64,000 bases of DNA from Acorus gramineus (GCA_030737835.1 CM060851.1:3624615-3688614), one strand, 5' to 3'. Positions 38,396-51,700 are shown, numbered from the stretch's first letter. Translations and numbers: made by a program. Notes: a model not told the origin generated them from the sequence alone.

Positions 38396-40269
38396 TTAAG
38401 CTTTGAACCCACGGCTGTTCCTCCCGCCCCTCGCTTTCTCAAACTTCCTTCCCTTAGAGCGAACATAGGGCTTGGTATGACTGTGTGGCACACCTGGAGC
38501 CTTGCCAAAATGCTTCACTGCTTCCCTCGCGTTCTTAGGGCCCCTCAGCAGAACCTGAGCAAAAACAAACATATGCAATACCTGTGAGACACCACTGGAA
38601 AGTGGAACTGATGCAGAGAAAAGATTAAAGGAATAAAATAAGGCCAATTGTGGTACTAGGCTTTCTAAACATGATATTAAGATCATTCATATCATTACCA
38701 TGTTGAATTCCCATTGTTACATCAGGTAGCAGATATCAAGTCGATCACTCATCTACTTGTATTAATTTTTTCTAACTTACATAAATCACTACACAGATTT
38801 TAGAGCCATCCATATGGATGTTTTAAAAGCAATCTAAGACCACATCTAATCATATGGTGATTCACATCTATCAAGTGAAATCTAGATGCAGTTCAAAATT
38901 TCCAATCTACGTGCATAAAGGTTCACTTACCGTGTTTTGTCCAAGAGGTGCTCTAAGAGCCAATTGATCAAAAGTCAAGCATTCACCCCCAGCATTTGTA
39001 ATCCGAGCTCTAGCACCCTTTGTGAACCTAAGTGCAGTTACCTTCAATGCAGGTACTTCGTAAACAGAATTATAATGAAAATGGGTGAAATACAAAAAAG
39101 TAAAACAGCAGTTTGTGAAGGCATAAAGATTTATATCACAGCAGGCTAATCTCAATCCACACAGCCAGGGCCGGCTCTGAGATAAACAAATCTAGGTGGG
39201 GTTCTAGGTCAGCTCATAACATAGGGCTTTATATACGTATATTGAAATTTTTGAATGAATATTTTAATCATGTTAGTAATAAAAAAATCAAGACTAAGCA
39301 AAAAAATGATAATAATGATTAAAAATAAAATATAACAAAAAAAAACTCATCAAGTTCTTCTTTAAAAAGAAAAAAAATCACAAAAATAAGATCATTTCTT
39401 TTATAAAAAATAAATAAATTCCTATAAAATAGAATATATTAAATATATAAAGATGCATATGAGATTTTTTAAAAATCACAAAAAAATACTTTTCATAATG
39501 ATGTCAACAAATATTACATTTTCAAATAAAACTTATAAATTTAAAATAAATAGGAAGACATATTCAAGTTATTTTAAAAAAAAATTAATTTTAGGGTGTT
39601 GTTACACATAGTTTTTATTCCAGCCTCAATCCCAGTCCCATATGCGTCGATAGAAAATTATCAGAGCGTATATTCACCTTAACAATGCATATATGCTATT
39701 TATTATAGTATATGCTTCACTTATTGTAAAAACATGTACCTTATTAGATAATGTATACTATTTTTAAAAAATTCAAAACACTTTTAAATTAAATTTAAAG
39801 CTACAAAATGGACTGAATGTAAAATTATAATTAAGTTTAATGTCAAAAGTTTACCATAAAAAAAATAAAAAATTCCTGGATTTGAGGGCCCTCTTCGGAG
39901 AAGGGGCTCTAGGCGGTTGCCTACCCAGCCTATAGTCAGGGCCGACTATGCACACAGCATGATATATGAGAACAAGTTGGGTATAATGTCAGATGCCTGA
40001 TGATTCCAAAATACTTTTATCCCAGTTATGACATCATGGTAAAAATAATTGGAGTGTATGGGTGGCTACATGTACACACAAATTAGCATTACAAAATCCT
40101 TGCACTCTTTCAAAATGAGTTACGGTAGAGAAGTCTTTACCTTCCCTTCGGTGAACTTGATCAACCTAGACAAAGAAAGTGGTGGTTTGTTGGTCTTGCT
40201 CATGAACAACCGCTTCAAAATAACCGCATTGAACTTACTACCTGTCCTCATCACCAAAAATCTGTAAAG
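38396..40269 (-). pseudogene. Decayed ribosomal protein L18 copy, exons missing
   Basis: RPL18 is a 60S ribosomal subunit protein. Three blocks remain in order: 40141-40269 ([20 protein letters not shown] to IKFTEGK, 43 aa), about 38931-39065 ([19 protein letters not shown] to LGQNT) and 38396-38554 ([17 protein letters not shown] to SRGFKA, stop). Their splice sites are kept, so it arose by DNA duplication and not by reverse transcription. Two parts are absent: the N-terminal part (about 30 aa starting MGIDL in homologues) and the segment between FTEGK and VYEV (about 17 aa). Normally invariant residues differ: LVMRTG for LVRRTG, FGKAPG for FGPAPG, ARGGRN for ARGKRN. A hAT-type element sits between the first two blocks. 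I call it a pseudogene. A functional gene with unseen exons beyond the Mutator-type element is less likely. Confidence 0.75.
39166..39950. mobile_element. Non-autonomous hAT-type element, 785 bp
   Basis: The ends CAGGGCCGGCTCTGA and, in reverse complement, CATAGTCGGCCCTGA match the usual hAT terminus style. The 8-bp target duplication CACACAGC is exact (39158-39165 and 39951-39958), as expected for hAT. The interior is AT-rich and non-coding. The insertion lies inside the decayed RPL18 copy. Confidence 0.85.
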
Positions 40270-40577
40270 CTGTATATCCAATTCAAAAAGATTTATGGAA
40301 AGAAAAAAAAAAAAGCACTGAAAGAGAAATCAAATACATTACTTGCTACATAAAAGGTCAAAATGTGGGAAGAAAAATAGGACCTAACATTCTCTTCCAT
40401 AGAAGAAATCAACATAGCGCAAGCCCTCTCCACCTATAGCATGCGTGATGGAAACATAGATAAGTAACACAAACTCATATACATCACAGGTGTTGGGTTT
40501 ATGTCTTTGCATTCCACCAATGAAAGATTTTTACTTTGTTATATGAAGGGCATTATGGTAATGTAATCTATACGCTT

Positions 40578-41451
40578 TTCTAATTAGGGTTAAAGACATT
40601 TAAGTCCCTTCAAACATAAGAAAATTCATATAAGTCCCTACTAAAATTAGAACAGACGTACGAGTCCTTGAAAACTCAGAAAAACCTAATTATCATCCCT
40701 GAGTTAAATTTTCATCCAAACTTAACGGAATATTCCCAGAATATTCTGTCACATATAATTGTGTAGACATTGAAGTCCTTATAAACAGTCATAAAGAAAA
40801 ATTAGTCTCTGCAAAAGACAAAATTGCCCCTGAAAGACTTTTATATTAAATTGTGTACACATTGCAGTCCCTATAAACAATCATAAAGACAAATTAATCC
40901 TTGCAAAAGATAAAATTGTCCCTGAAAATTTTTTACATTTAATTGTGCAGAAATTGCAGTCTTTTAGAGTGTATTTAATTTTTAAATTGTAATGTATGCA
41001 CAATTAAATATAAAAATCCTTGAAGGGTATTTTTATCTTTTAGAGAGACCAATTTGTCTTTACGATTGTTTATAAGGACTGTAATGTCTATTCAATTACA
41101 TGTAAAAGTCTTTCTTTGTCTTTTGCGGGGACTAATTTATCTTTATGATTATTTATAGGGACTATAATATATACACAATTTAATGTAAAAGTCTTTTAGG
41201 GGCAATTTTATCTTTTGCAGAGACTAATTTGTCTTTATGACTGTTTATAAGGACTTCAATGTCTACACAATTATATGTGATAGAATATTCTTGGAATATT
41301 TTGTTAAATTTGGATGAAAATTTAACTCATGGATGATAATTGGGTTTTTCTGAGTTTTCAGGGACTCGTACGTCTGTCCCAATTTTAGTAGGGACTTATA
41401 TGAATTTTTTCATGTTTGTAGAGATTTAAATATCTTTAACCCTTCTAATTA
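40578..41451. mobile_element. Foldback Mutator-type element with 9-bp target duplication
   Basis: The element proper is 40587-41442 (856 bp) and the exact target duplication TTCTAATTA lies at 40578-40586 and 41443-41451. Both ends read GGGTTAAAGAYATTTAARTC inward, and the inverted arms (roughly 390-440 bp each) take up almost the whole element, leaving a very short centre. Nine-bp duplications and long arms point to the Mutator superfamily. Within the left arm a unit starting ATTGTGTAGACATTG repeats at 40758, 40850 and 40942 (92-bp spacing), mirrored in the right arm. No transposase. Confidence 0.88.
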
Positions 41452-42944
41452 ACCGTTCATTGGGATTCCTAGGGTTTTGTGAGGGAAAGCCCCAATGGAG
41501 TCCAAGAAAATAGTGAAATCTTTTGTTGAACCACATAAACCTCCTCTCAAAAATCGATACGTTTGTCTTTCCGTCTATTCTACTTTGATTCGTGGCTCCA
41601 TTTTCAACAAAGGTCCATAAGTAAAAAAGGGTGTTTTTCCGTCTATTCTATCGAAGTACCATTTTGTCTTCCCAAAAAAAAGGGTTCTTTTTTAGGGTTT
41701 TGGAACGCGAGGGAGGAAATTGAATGGGGAACGAGGGCCTTGTAGGGTTTGAAATCTCGGCCTCACGTTGTGCATCGAACGGTCTGAGAGGGATGAAGTT
41801 CGAAAGTACATTCATCAGACGGTACAGGTTTGCCAGCTTTTTCGGGTTGTTGAATCTGGCCCAATCCATGTATGGGCTAGGATCAGAAAATGTTAAGACT
41901 TTAATATTTTATGTACTCCAAAACTCAGAACAAATGTTTTTATTTTTTTTAAAAATATTAAATATCCAGAGATCATTAGTAGAGGAAACTCTACATCATA
42001 TTTATAGGTAATTTAGCTAGCCAAAAATGACATCATATTTAAGGACAACCAGTTCTATCTTGTAAACTTATGAGAAGCAGCTAGAGCTTTCATCCAGAGA
42101 TGAGGATGCACCATTGCTAGGGCGAAGAAGGTGAAGATCTAGGGCAGCAAGATCATGGTTGAGACGGTGGGGTTCGATGGGGTGGGGGGACACCCCTCGT
42201 GTTGTTGTCTGGTCCATAACCCAAGTCTCTTTCCTTTTTCTTCCCCCTACCCGAAACTCTATTTTCTTCTTCCTTTTTGTTTTGCAGCTCAAATTTCAGA
42301 CTGATTGTAACTATTGTTATTCAAGTTATAAAAAGTCTACATTTTTCTTTAAAAAAAAGTAAACAACATCTAATAAGGTACATGCTTTGATAAAAAAATA
42401 TATATCGCTCAATTTTGAATTTAATAAATTTATTTTTTATAAGTGTAAGAAAAAATTAATGAAATATTTACATCATTTAATAATCTATGCAATTCATTGA
42501 ATTTTTAACTAGTTAAATTAAACTGCATTCTAAAGTCTAAAAAAACTGAGTATAACACCACCATCTGTTGTTTAAACCAAGTTGAGTGGAAGAATCCTAA
42601 CAATAAAATAAAATAAGAATGCTGTTGAATGGAAGAAACTTAAAAACCATAATCACTATAAGAGTTTTGGTAATAATAAATAAAAGTAGTACATAAGATT
42701 TAAAAATACTTGAAATTAATTTAGACATTAGTTAGAATCTCACTCTCAAATTTTTTTATTAAAAAAAATGTTAATGTTAACGTTTGTGTTGCAATTTCGG
42801 TCATTTGTTCACCGTATGAGAGAACCTGTGATTCCGATAGAAATAAAAAATGCATAACATACATTTTATGTTGCTTGGGATATCAAGGGAACCATAAAAT
42901 AGAACATGAGATTCAACACGCGAATGTTCAACAAGAGTGCCTGC

Positions 42945-42976
<32 letters not shown>

Positions 42977-43900
42977 ATATATCACTGCATCAGCAATCAA
43001 ATCACTCATAGCACATTTAATATGCACATTGATTGATCTCCATGATTTTTTCAACACTACTTGGCTGCTAAAATTAATGGCGCAAGAGAGCAGAATTCCG
43101 AATGTAGAAAGAAATATTAAGTATGGGAGGTCATCATCATACAGATATGTGACATCAGCGTATACGGAGTACTCTTTATAAGCATAAATAAAAAAGAAAA
43201 GGAAAACACTATTATATATATCACGTATAGGCGTATAGCCTTCTTAAAATAAATGGCCATGAACAAATTGAACATGGCTTTTTTACTGGATGGTGGAAAC
43301 ACTGATTTTGATTGATGAAAAGATAATTTTTTTTAAAAAAAAGATATTCATGATCATATGCTTTAATAAAATGATTAAAAGTGATAAGAAACAAAACTAG
43401 CGTTGACATTTTCTAAAAAAAGTATTTTAAAAAAAGATTACACAGTTTTAGGCTTTTAGCCATGCATTTAATTATATACTATAAGTTTTATGTAAATTTT
43501 ATTAGACAAACGTATATATAGCTAAACAATTTGAAACAAACATATATATTAAGCACTAATTGTAGATTTTTTTTTAAAAAAAAAACTGAAGACAGTCCGA
43601 GGTCCAAGTTTACTAGAGCAAACTTTTTTTTTTTTTTTTGAGAGCGAGAATTTAAAGAGCAAACATTGATCCAAAAATAAAAACGTCAAGGCGAATGATT
43701 GTCCAACATCCACTTGTTGCGACTGATTCCATCCATTTATTGATTAATTGGTATCAACAGTGACAATTGATGATTGAGCCACCTCCAACAACCATTCTTA
43801 TAAGACCAGTTCCATCCATCCATATTTTGTGTTTTTTTATTCTCCCCCAACCCCCACCGAGAAGTGTCCGAAATAGTCATGTTAGTATCTCCATCTAAGA
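41452..43900. other. Intergenic, no supported gene
   Basis: Several short open frames occur, for example one starting ATGGAGTCCAAGAAAATAG at 41495, but none shows family motifs. 'ttccgtctattctat' recurs at 41571 and 41639. An (AT)n run covers about 42945-42981. Nothing else is recognised. Confidence 0.4.
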
Positions 43901-45940
43901 AAAAATTCTATATGTACATAAATTGAATAATATCATATTCATATCCACTAAATTAATTATAATATTTATAATGATTCTTTAAGATTAAGATATATTAAAT
44001 GATGGTGTTGATTATGTCACATTATTGTATTTATTTATTTATTTTAATATATTTAGATTGAAATAATAATGAAATGTATGTAATAAATAATTAATTTTGA
44101 GTCAAATATAAGTTTCAATGTTAAGAAAAACATGTTAGATAAAACCTATTTCACAATCATAAGTATATATCAAAGACAATTTCCAACAAGATATTGATCA
44201 CTCAAATCGGAGTTATATTTGAAATGTTCGAAGGCTTTTTAGTTGGTTCGATTTCACCAAGAGAACGTGCAGAGGATCGAGGGGGGGGGGGGGACAACAA
44301 CTAATTTCCATTAATATAGAAAGTTATAATTTAAATAATTGATGTATTTATTTTAATAACACTTTAATAATGTATCTATAACCATTATGTATTTAACCAT
44401 TTTAACCATTTTGTGTACGTCACTTCCAGATAATAATGATAAAACTTAGAGTTCATTAATATATTGTAATGATAATAGGAATGTATATATATATAATCAT
44501 TTTGTTTTTAGTCATTTTTGTTTACATTGAATACTCTATGTAGGTTACTATTAAATATATGTAAATAGAAAAATGATTCACAAGTCCCATTTCATAGGCT
44601 CCATGTAAGCCTCATGAGGTTACATAGATTGGATTACTGATTATACCCCTTAAATGAGTTTTGATAAATTCCTAAACGTAATTAATGGTGGACGGTTAAT
44701 AATGCCACATATGGAATCGCGCGTGGGGGGAGGGGGGACAAGTTTTTTCTCCATTTTTTACTTATTACAATTGAATTGTGCTTTCATAATTGAATCATTT
44801 GCTTCATTATCGTGGTAAAATTTTAGAATTTTTTTGTAGAGACTGTTCAAAATCAGATTTGATATTTGGGCGACTTTTTAAGCGTCTTATCTAATTGAAA
44901 AACAAAACAATTGATCAACTTGGATATCATTAAAATGTCTGTCGATTCAGTCGTGGTATTTATTTATTGTATGTTTTTTTAATTATCTCATTTTTGTATT
45001 AATTCTCATTGTGATAAGTAAAAAAAAAAGGATAAAAAACCCCAATTGAGTACGACACATCGATTGTTTTTTTATGTCAAACGTGGTTTTAATACGGCAT
45101 ATCAGTTGTTTAATATTTAAATGTCAGCGACATATGCTTACCTTTATTGGACCTGTATGCATTATTTTTCCAAGTAAACCACATTGCAAACTAATATGAT
45201 CATTTACGCACTTTTTTATAAGTTAGCTACATTTGTGAATAATTAAAGTGTGAATAATGATTTATAAAAAATAAAAAAATGATGACAATTGATTTGACAG
45301 TTGATTTATAAGATGTAATGATAGTTGATTTGATAGTGGATCTACATATTCTTTTGGTTTGAATAACCTGGAATAAGTTAATTCTAATGGGTGATTGGAA
45401 TCCATATACCACTTTATATTGGTTAATTATGACATACAAATTCTCATTTATTCCAATCATCCAAACATCCATAATGAAGCTATTCTGACTAATTTCAATT
45501 TATTTCAGGCTTTAGTAACTCAGACTTTGACTAAAAAATTTAAAGGGTTTTTTTTTCTTCATATATATCAATGAAAAAAGGTTCGGCCTAGGCCTACATC
45601 CACATGACAAAAAAACAGATAATCCATTTTGATAGTTGAGATACATTAAGAGATTCACAAACTCTTTCATGGAGTTATCGTCTCTTAGAACCCTCCCAAC
45701 CTTTCATTATGATATTTACATTGTATAATTCCTTGCCTAGTCTTGCCATGAAACCCTATCGAATATTTATAGAGATAAATAACTTTCTCCCCAAGTAATA
45801 TTCCAATTAACAAACAAATATTGTTTCCAGATTTAAATATTAATTAAGATTAAGATTAAATCTTAATTAATATTCTACAATTAGGTGCCCACAATAATTA
45901 GTGCCATTCATTCATTCTATTCAATTTTATTAAAGGGAAA
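43901..45940. other. Gene-poor AT-rich DNA
   Basis: No exon, RNA gene or defined repeat seen. A poly-G run of about 14 sits at 44280-44294. Confidence 0.4.
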
Positions 45941-45943
45941 AAT

Positions 45944-46072
45944 CCATATAACTCTCTGCAATCTTCATAAATCTATATAACCCCATGTAATAACCCCTCT
46001 ATATCCATAAAACCCCCTCCGTCTGCCTTCCGTCCATCTGTTTAACGGGGCAGGGGGTTATATGGATTTTTC
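45944..46072. mobile_element. Short inverted-repeat element related to 47459-47954
   Basis: It begins GGGAAAAATCCATATAAC and ends with the inverted match GTTATATGGATTTTTCTC. The same terminal text opens the larger foldback element at 47459-47954. About 130 bp, non-coding, probably a minimal or deleted family member. Confidence 0.6.
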
Positions 46073-46398
46073 TCTTTTTTTTTTTAATTTTCTTTACGTG
46101 TGGTTTAAAAATTGGACTGTTTAACATTTAGTTTTGAATTTTTTTTCAAGATACCATGCACCTTTAATTTTAATAAAAAAAAGGGTTATTCAGATTATAA
46201 ACACATACAAGATCACCCACCAAAGAGATAGAAGTAAAAGAAAATGAATTTTGTAACAAAAAGTGTGTAACATCAACCAACAAATTTTCAAAAATGCAAA
46301 TTATGTTTTTTATTAAATCTTGGGGAATCTCTTGTGTTGGTGTCATGAGTGAATTTTGTTAGGGATAAACTGTACGTGGAGAAGTAGTATTTTTTTGT

Positions 46399-46830
46399 AA
46401 ATCAGTTACATTTTGAATGTATCTGAATTTTATATGAATTATATTTTGAACAATATTTGTTTGTTGTTTTTAAAGTCAGTTACATTTGTTAGATTTATTT
46501 TTTGACAAATGCATCTGAACATTATATGCATTATATTTTTGCTCCTTTATGAATTTATGTTTTTCATTAAATTTTTAAAATTCAGTTACATTTTCAAATG
46601 TATTTGAATTTTATATGCATTACATCTGTTTTTAGTGTGATTTTGAACAATATTTGCTTGTTGTTTTGAAAGTCAGCTACCTTTGTCAAGTTTATTTTTT
46701 GGAACATTATATGCGTTATATTTTTGGCATTTTTTGTACCTTTAAGCGGTTAATGTTTTTCATTAAAGTTAAACTAAATTCCAAATATATTTGAACTCTA
46801 TGTGCAATATATTTTTCAATTAAAGGCACG
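46399..46830. repeat. Tandem repeat, about 197-bp unit, two-plus copies
   Basis: 'ttttgaacaatatttgyttg' occurs at 46444 and 46641. The flanking 'cagttacattttsaaatgta', 'attatatgcrttatattttt' and 'gtttttcattaaa' recur with the same offset. The second copy is incomplete at its end. Non-coding. Confidence 0.7.
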
Positions 46831-47458
46831 TTAACAAAACTTTTTTTTTATAATCATAAAGACAACTTTTCAATTAATAAACGTACTTGTTTAGTAACCT
46901 GAGTTTGTAGCTTTTAACAAAGAAATGACCGTTAAATGGAGCCTTAAGACAAGACACATTTTATTCTGTTTGGTTTGACTGAAAAGACAAGTTTGCGTTG
47001 AAAGACAAACGCAATCGGCAGCTAGCTCCCTCCCAAACACAAACCCCGCGATAGCGTCTCAAACATGAAAACAACTTTCACCATCTATTTTTTTTTTTTC
47101 ACGTTTTTGAACGCTTTAAAACAATGATTCATCGAACGCGGAGTTGTCCGAAGCTGAGCCAAAGACAGGAACTGTATCTGAACGCAACCCCAAGTTTCCA
47201 TTGGAAAAATTAAGGTCTCTTGGCCGAAACTTTCCAGGAGTATCTATCTTGTATTTTTCAATATTGTTTTCTTTTCACTACCTTAATTGGTTGACTTTCG
47301 TCACGCGTGAAGTAGATGTAATACCATGCGACACATTTATGCCAGGAATCATTGATTCGTGACGCAACATTGCAATTATTTTAGTGTTAGATGTGCTGGG
47401 GCTGGGCTGTTTGAATGTTGTTTGTCTAATTTTGCTAAAAAGGCATTAATATAATACA

Positions 47459-47954
47459 GGGAAATATCTATATAACCCCCTGTAATCTTTTTAATATCTA
47501 TATAATCCTTTGTAATCTCAATATATCCATATAACCCTTTGTAAACACACCATAAATGCACATAACCCCCCGCAGTTAAATTTTTTTTAACAAAATTAAA
47601 ATATTTCGGACATATTGAGTTATCTAAACCATGGTTAATAAATATGTATCATTTTAACTCTTTAAAAGCAGTCAATACTTCTAAAAAAAACCCTAAAATA
47701 GTGTAAAATTAAGAATATGAGGGTTTTTTTTTAAGTATTGACCGTTTTTCAGGGGTTAAAAGAATACATATTTACTAACCATGATTTAGATAACGCAATA
47801 TGTCTGAAATATTTTAATTCTGTTAAAAAAAATTTAACCACGGGGAGTTATTTACATTTATGGTATGTTTACAGGGGGTTATATAGATATATTGAGATTA
47901 CAGGGGGTAATATGGATATCAGGAAGATTACAGAGGATTATATGGATTTTTCCC
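47459..47954. mobile_element. Foldback element, about 496 bp
   Basis: The left arm GGGAAATATCTATATAACCC and the right arm, in reverse complement GGGAAAAATCCATATAATCC, remain complementary for about 200 bp. Both include three internal 'tgtaatctymatatatcyatata' steps and 'taaaatatttcrgacatatt'. The centre is short and AT-rich. No coding capacity and no exact target duplication identified. Confidence 0.8.
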
Positions 47955-48099
47955 AATGTTATAAGATTTCCACGGATGCGGTGGGGACACTGGTGCCTGG
48001 TGGCGTTAGTTATCATTTCACTAAACCCAATGACATTAATATTAGTGTGAAGGTGTATAATCAATTTTATGATACACAACAATCACAGTAAGATTTGGT

Positions 48100-51000
48100 A
48101 TTATGTCATTTTTTTCTTGCATGAATTATTTCTTTTGTGATTTATCTATCTTCACTCACTATTTTAGAATGTGTTTGTGTCAAACATAGCAAAAGAGAAA
48201 TAACAATCGATAATCTTTTTTATATTTTTACAACTTTTTTTTGATGAACACAAATAACAAATTTTATTTTTTATTACTTTTCACAAATAATATTTTTTTT
48301 TAATTTTTTCTATTGCATGAACAAACAATATAAAAACTTGCTAAAGAAAAATGAATTTTTTCTATTAGTGTTCTTTTTATTTAAATTTATTCAATTTCTT
48401 TTGTTTTCCTTACAAATTGTGCACAAAACACCCAGAATATGATTGATGGATGTGTAATTAATATTGTCATTATATATTATTTTATTTAACACTGTTTCTT
48501 ATTTTATTTATTTTAAAACAATGAAAAACATTAAAATAAATTCTAAATACATATTATTAAAAAAAATGATTATAAAATCTCATTCGACAGTTTTTTCTGT
48601 GTTGGCTTATCCGGACAAATATAGTCCCGAAGAGAAGAAGATTTCCACAAATTGAAAAGATTTCCACAAATAAAGACACAATTATTCAAATAATAATAAC
48701 CAAATATAGAACTACTTTTTTTTTTTCTCTCTCTCTCGTCACCTTTGTTATGTTCCTGTACTATTTTATTTTCTTTTATATGTGTTATTCTTCTTCTATT
48801 TTCTCCTTATCACTATTCAGACATGATCTGTTTTATATAAATGGATAATTGGATATGTCCACATTTTAGCTCAAAAAAAATAAAATAAAATGTGAAATTT
48901 AATGGTATTTTTCTCCTAAATCGGAGGAGGGGATTGAACCTATAACTTGCTTGTTCCCTCGTGGCATGGTTGCCCCTGCACAGACCTAACATATTGTGCA
49001 ACAAAATTTTCTTTCTATGCAGGGATCATACACCCTTCACATAAATTTATATACTGTATATTTAATTCAAGGGCTAAATATTAAATTAAAATAATGAGGC
49101 TGTTTTGTGAACCAAGTATTGTCGTGTGAAGGAAATTTGAAGGTCAATTATTCAAAGATCTCTAAATTTTTTTTATATTAGTACGTAGTATGGATGAAAT
49201 TTTCAACAATACGTGTCTAAATGAACGATAAATATTTATTAAAGAATAAATCTTTCTATAATGTATTTTAATAGACACGTGTCGTTTAGTTAAACACGTA
49301 TTGATAGAAATCTCATTAATGCATATTGATATAAATTTTTTTCAAGATGTCTCTGCATGTGTTTTTTGTGTGTTGATTGACTAATGTGTCACGCGTACCC
49401 TACCACTTGCATGATTATTAATACATATAGTTTGATTTATGATCACTATGATTATCTAATAAATTGCATGTTTCGTTTATAATCAATTAGACTAGTAGGG
49501 TTGGTTTGGGGAGGGGATAAAATTGTGGGATAATGGATAACTGTGGAGATGGGGGGAGACAATTTATCTCGTTTGGTATTATAAGTAACAGGGATAAAGT
49601 GTTGACAATTGTTCAGATTTTGAAATAAAAATGAGAATTTTTTGTTCCACACCTAAAGGTTGTAATAACATTTATCATCATCTTTTGTTTTAAATTTGAC
49701 AAATGTAAACAAGAAAAAAAATTGATGGATTTTTTTATCCCCTAAATTTTGGATAACTTATCTTTAAAACCTTAACCCTTTTTCAAACCAGCGCGTAGAG
49801 TATTGTTGTATTTATTGGTGTACGCTGCTGAATTGATGCATCTTTGATTTAAATGTGATACAATTTGGTTAATTTTAACCATGGAAAACAAAATTCACAA
49901 ATAAATAATCAATGTATATAATTTTACATTTCTCTTGATATAATGTATACGAAGAGAAATTACATACTCTAAGCTAATACTATATGAGTAATTTTTAATG
50001 GATAATGTTACATCCAATACATTTTTCAACCTTAAATCCATTCTACAAGTGTTTTGAATTTTTTAAAATTAATAAACCTCATATAATGAGTTACATATTT
50101 TTTATAAAATAATGAACTATACACTCTAATGAATTATATATATGTATTTATAAAAAATAATTTTATTTATTAAAATATATATTTTATTAATTTATATATT
50201 TGCTATGATAATTTTCATATTGATCGATATAAAACGGTAATAAAAACTGTGTACCAACTGGATAATCAACAACTGGGCTCATGATTGCAGAGTACGACAG
50301 GCCATCCAAGGCCAATTCAATCAAGACCACAAACATTGCAAACTTTTTTTTTAAAAAAAAGTTTTATTTAATATAACTTGCAAGTAAAAAAATAAAAAAA
50401 AAATCAGTGCACGTGTAACATCTGGGCGACCATAAAAAAAAAGAAAAGAAAAGGAGGGCGGCCGTTTGAGCGAGGAGGCTTTACATCGGCGTCAGTGGCT
50501 GTGCGAGTGTTCACATCGGCATCAATGGATGTGTGAGTGTGTGCAATAAATGTGAAACCACATCAACCCACAATTAATTTCGGGCTCAACAACATATATA
50601 TACCCAAGAAAACCCCAACAAAGTGAATAAAAGTCCTTCTGCAGTGACCACATGAATATCTGTGCAGCCATGGAAATCTACATTACAAATTATTCAAATT
50701 ATGACATGATGACTAGTGCCAGCGTGAAATAAATTGAAAACGATGTCACAGAACTATTTAATTGAGTCTACACGCTGAGTTAGAATTTTATCTGTATGTT
50801 CCCCGGTGGCTATATCGGATAAAATAATATTAATTCATGTTAAATGAATAAATTTTTGTTTGATTAGTTTTTTTTATTATTTTTATTAAAAGATAAAAAG
50901 TGATTTTTTTTGTTATTTGATTCACTTTAATAAAATGATGATAAATGTTTATGATTTTTTAAATGATAATTATAGTCTTGAATAAATGTGAGAGATGTGT

Positions 51001-51700
51001 GACTGGTTTGATAGATATGATAGTTTTTTATAATGTGTGTGTGAAAGACCGTTAGGTGATATGAATTTTTTAAAATGATAAACAAGTGTATTTTGAGCCA
51101 TTGGTATATATAAACTTTGACAAATAATTTTAGTCTTTCTCTTTAAAATAGTTATTAGATTTTATCACAGTTTATCGAGACATAGCAATCAGGATTTGTC
51201 CGGAAAAAACAAATAGCGAATAAGAGCTATTATCTAATATTCACTCATATTATCAGTTAATTCTCTATCACATATAGGGGGTAAGATTATATTATGTCAT
51301 CAACCTCTGGTTCTTATGTTGTTTGTTTCTTTGTTTTTCTTTCATTTTTATTTTCTAATTTTAAACTTGGTACCACCGTATTTCTAATACAATCGCGATA
51401 GTATTGTTCATTTTTTTTTTAAATTATAACAGCAAAAAAATGCACAAAAATATTTCAATATCTTTTTTATTTATGGAAGTGTGTTATGTATATACATAGA
51501 AGATCAATAACCGACCATTAGGTGATCGATATGACAAATACTTATAATAATTTAAAATCATGATAAATATATGTTTTTTATTAACCTTCAATCAGGTTAG
51601 GAATAATAAATTCGCACTTCCTCAATGTAACGGTCATCTTTTGATGTTTTGTTTTGTTTGGTTTACGATCGTTTGACCTTTATTGGTATTTGTAACAGCG
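48100..51700. other. Gene-poor AT-rich DNA
   Basis: No supported exon. A weak minus-strand SINE-like signal lies near 48930-48990 (GGTTCAATCCC). A small direct repeat 'cacatcggcrtcartggmtgtg' occurs at about 50483 and 50512. The remainder shows only AT-rich low-complexity sequence. Confidence 0.4.

Noticed and set aside
42945-42981. ATATAT run considered as promoter or origin-like element
   Set aside because: A simple (AT)n microsatellite in gene-poor DNA with no gene nearby.
48900-48990. Possible tRNA gene on the minus strand (GGTTCAATCCC)
   Set aside because: A T-arm-like phrase is present but no acceptor stem or anticodon arm can be drawn; at best a weak SINE trace.
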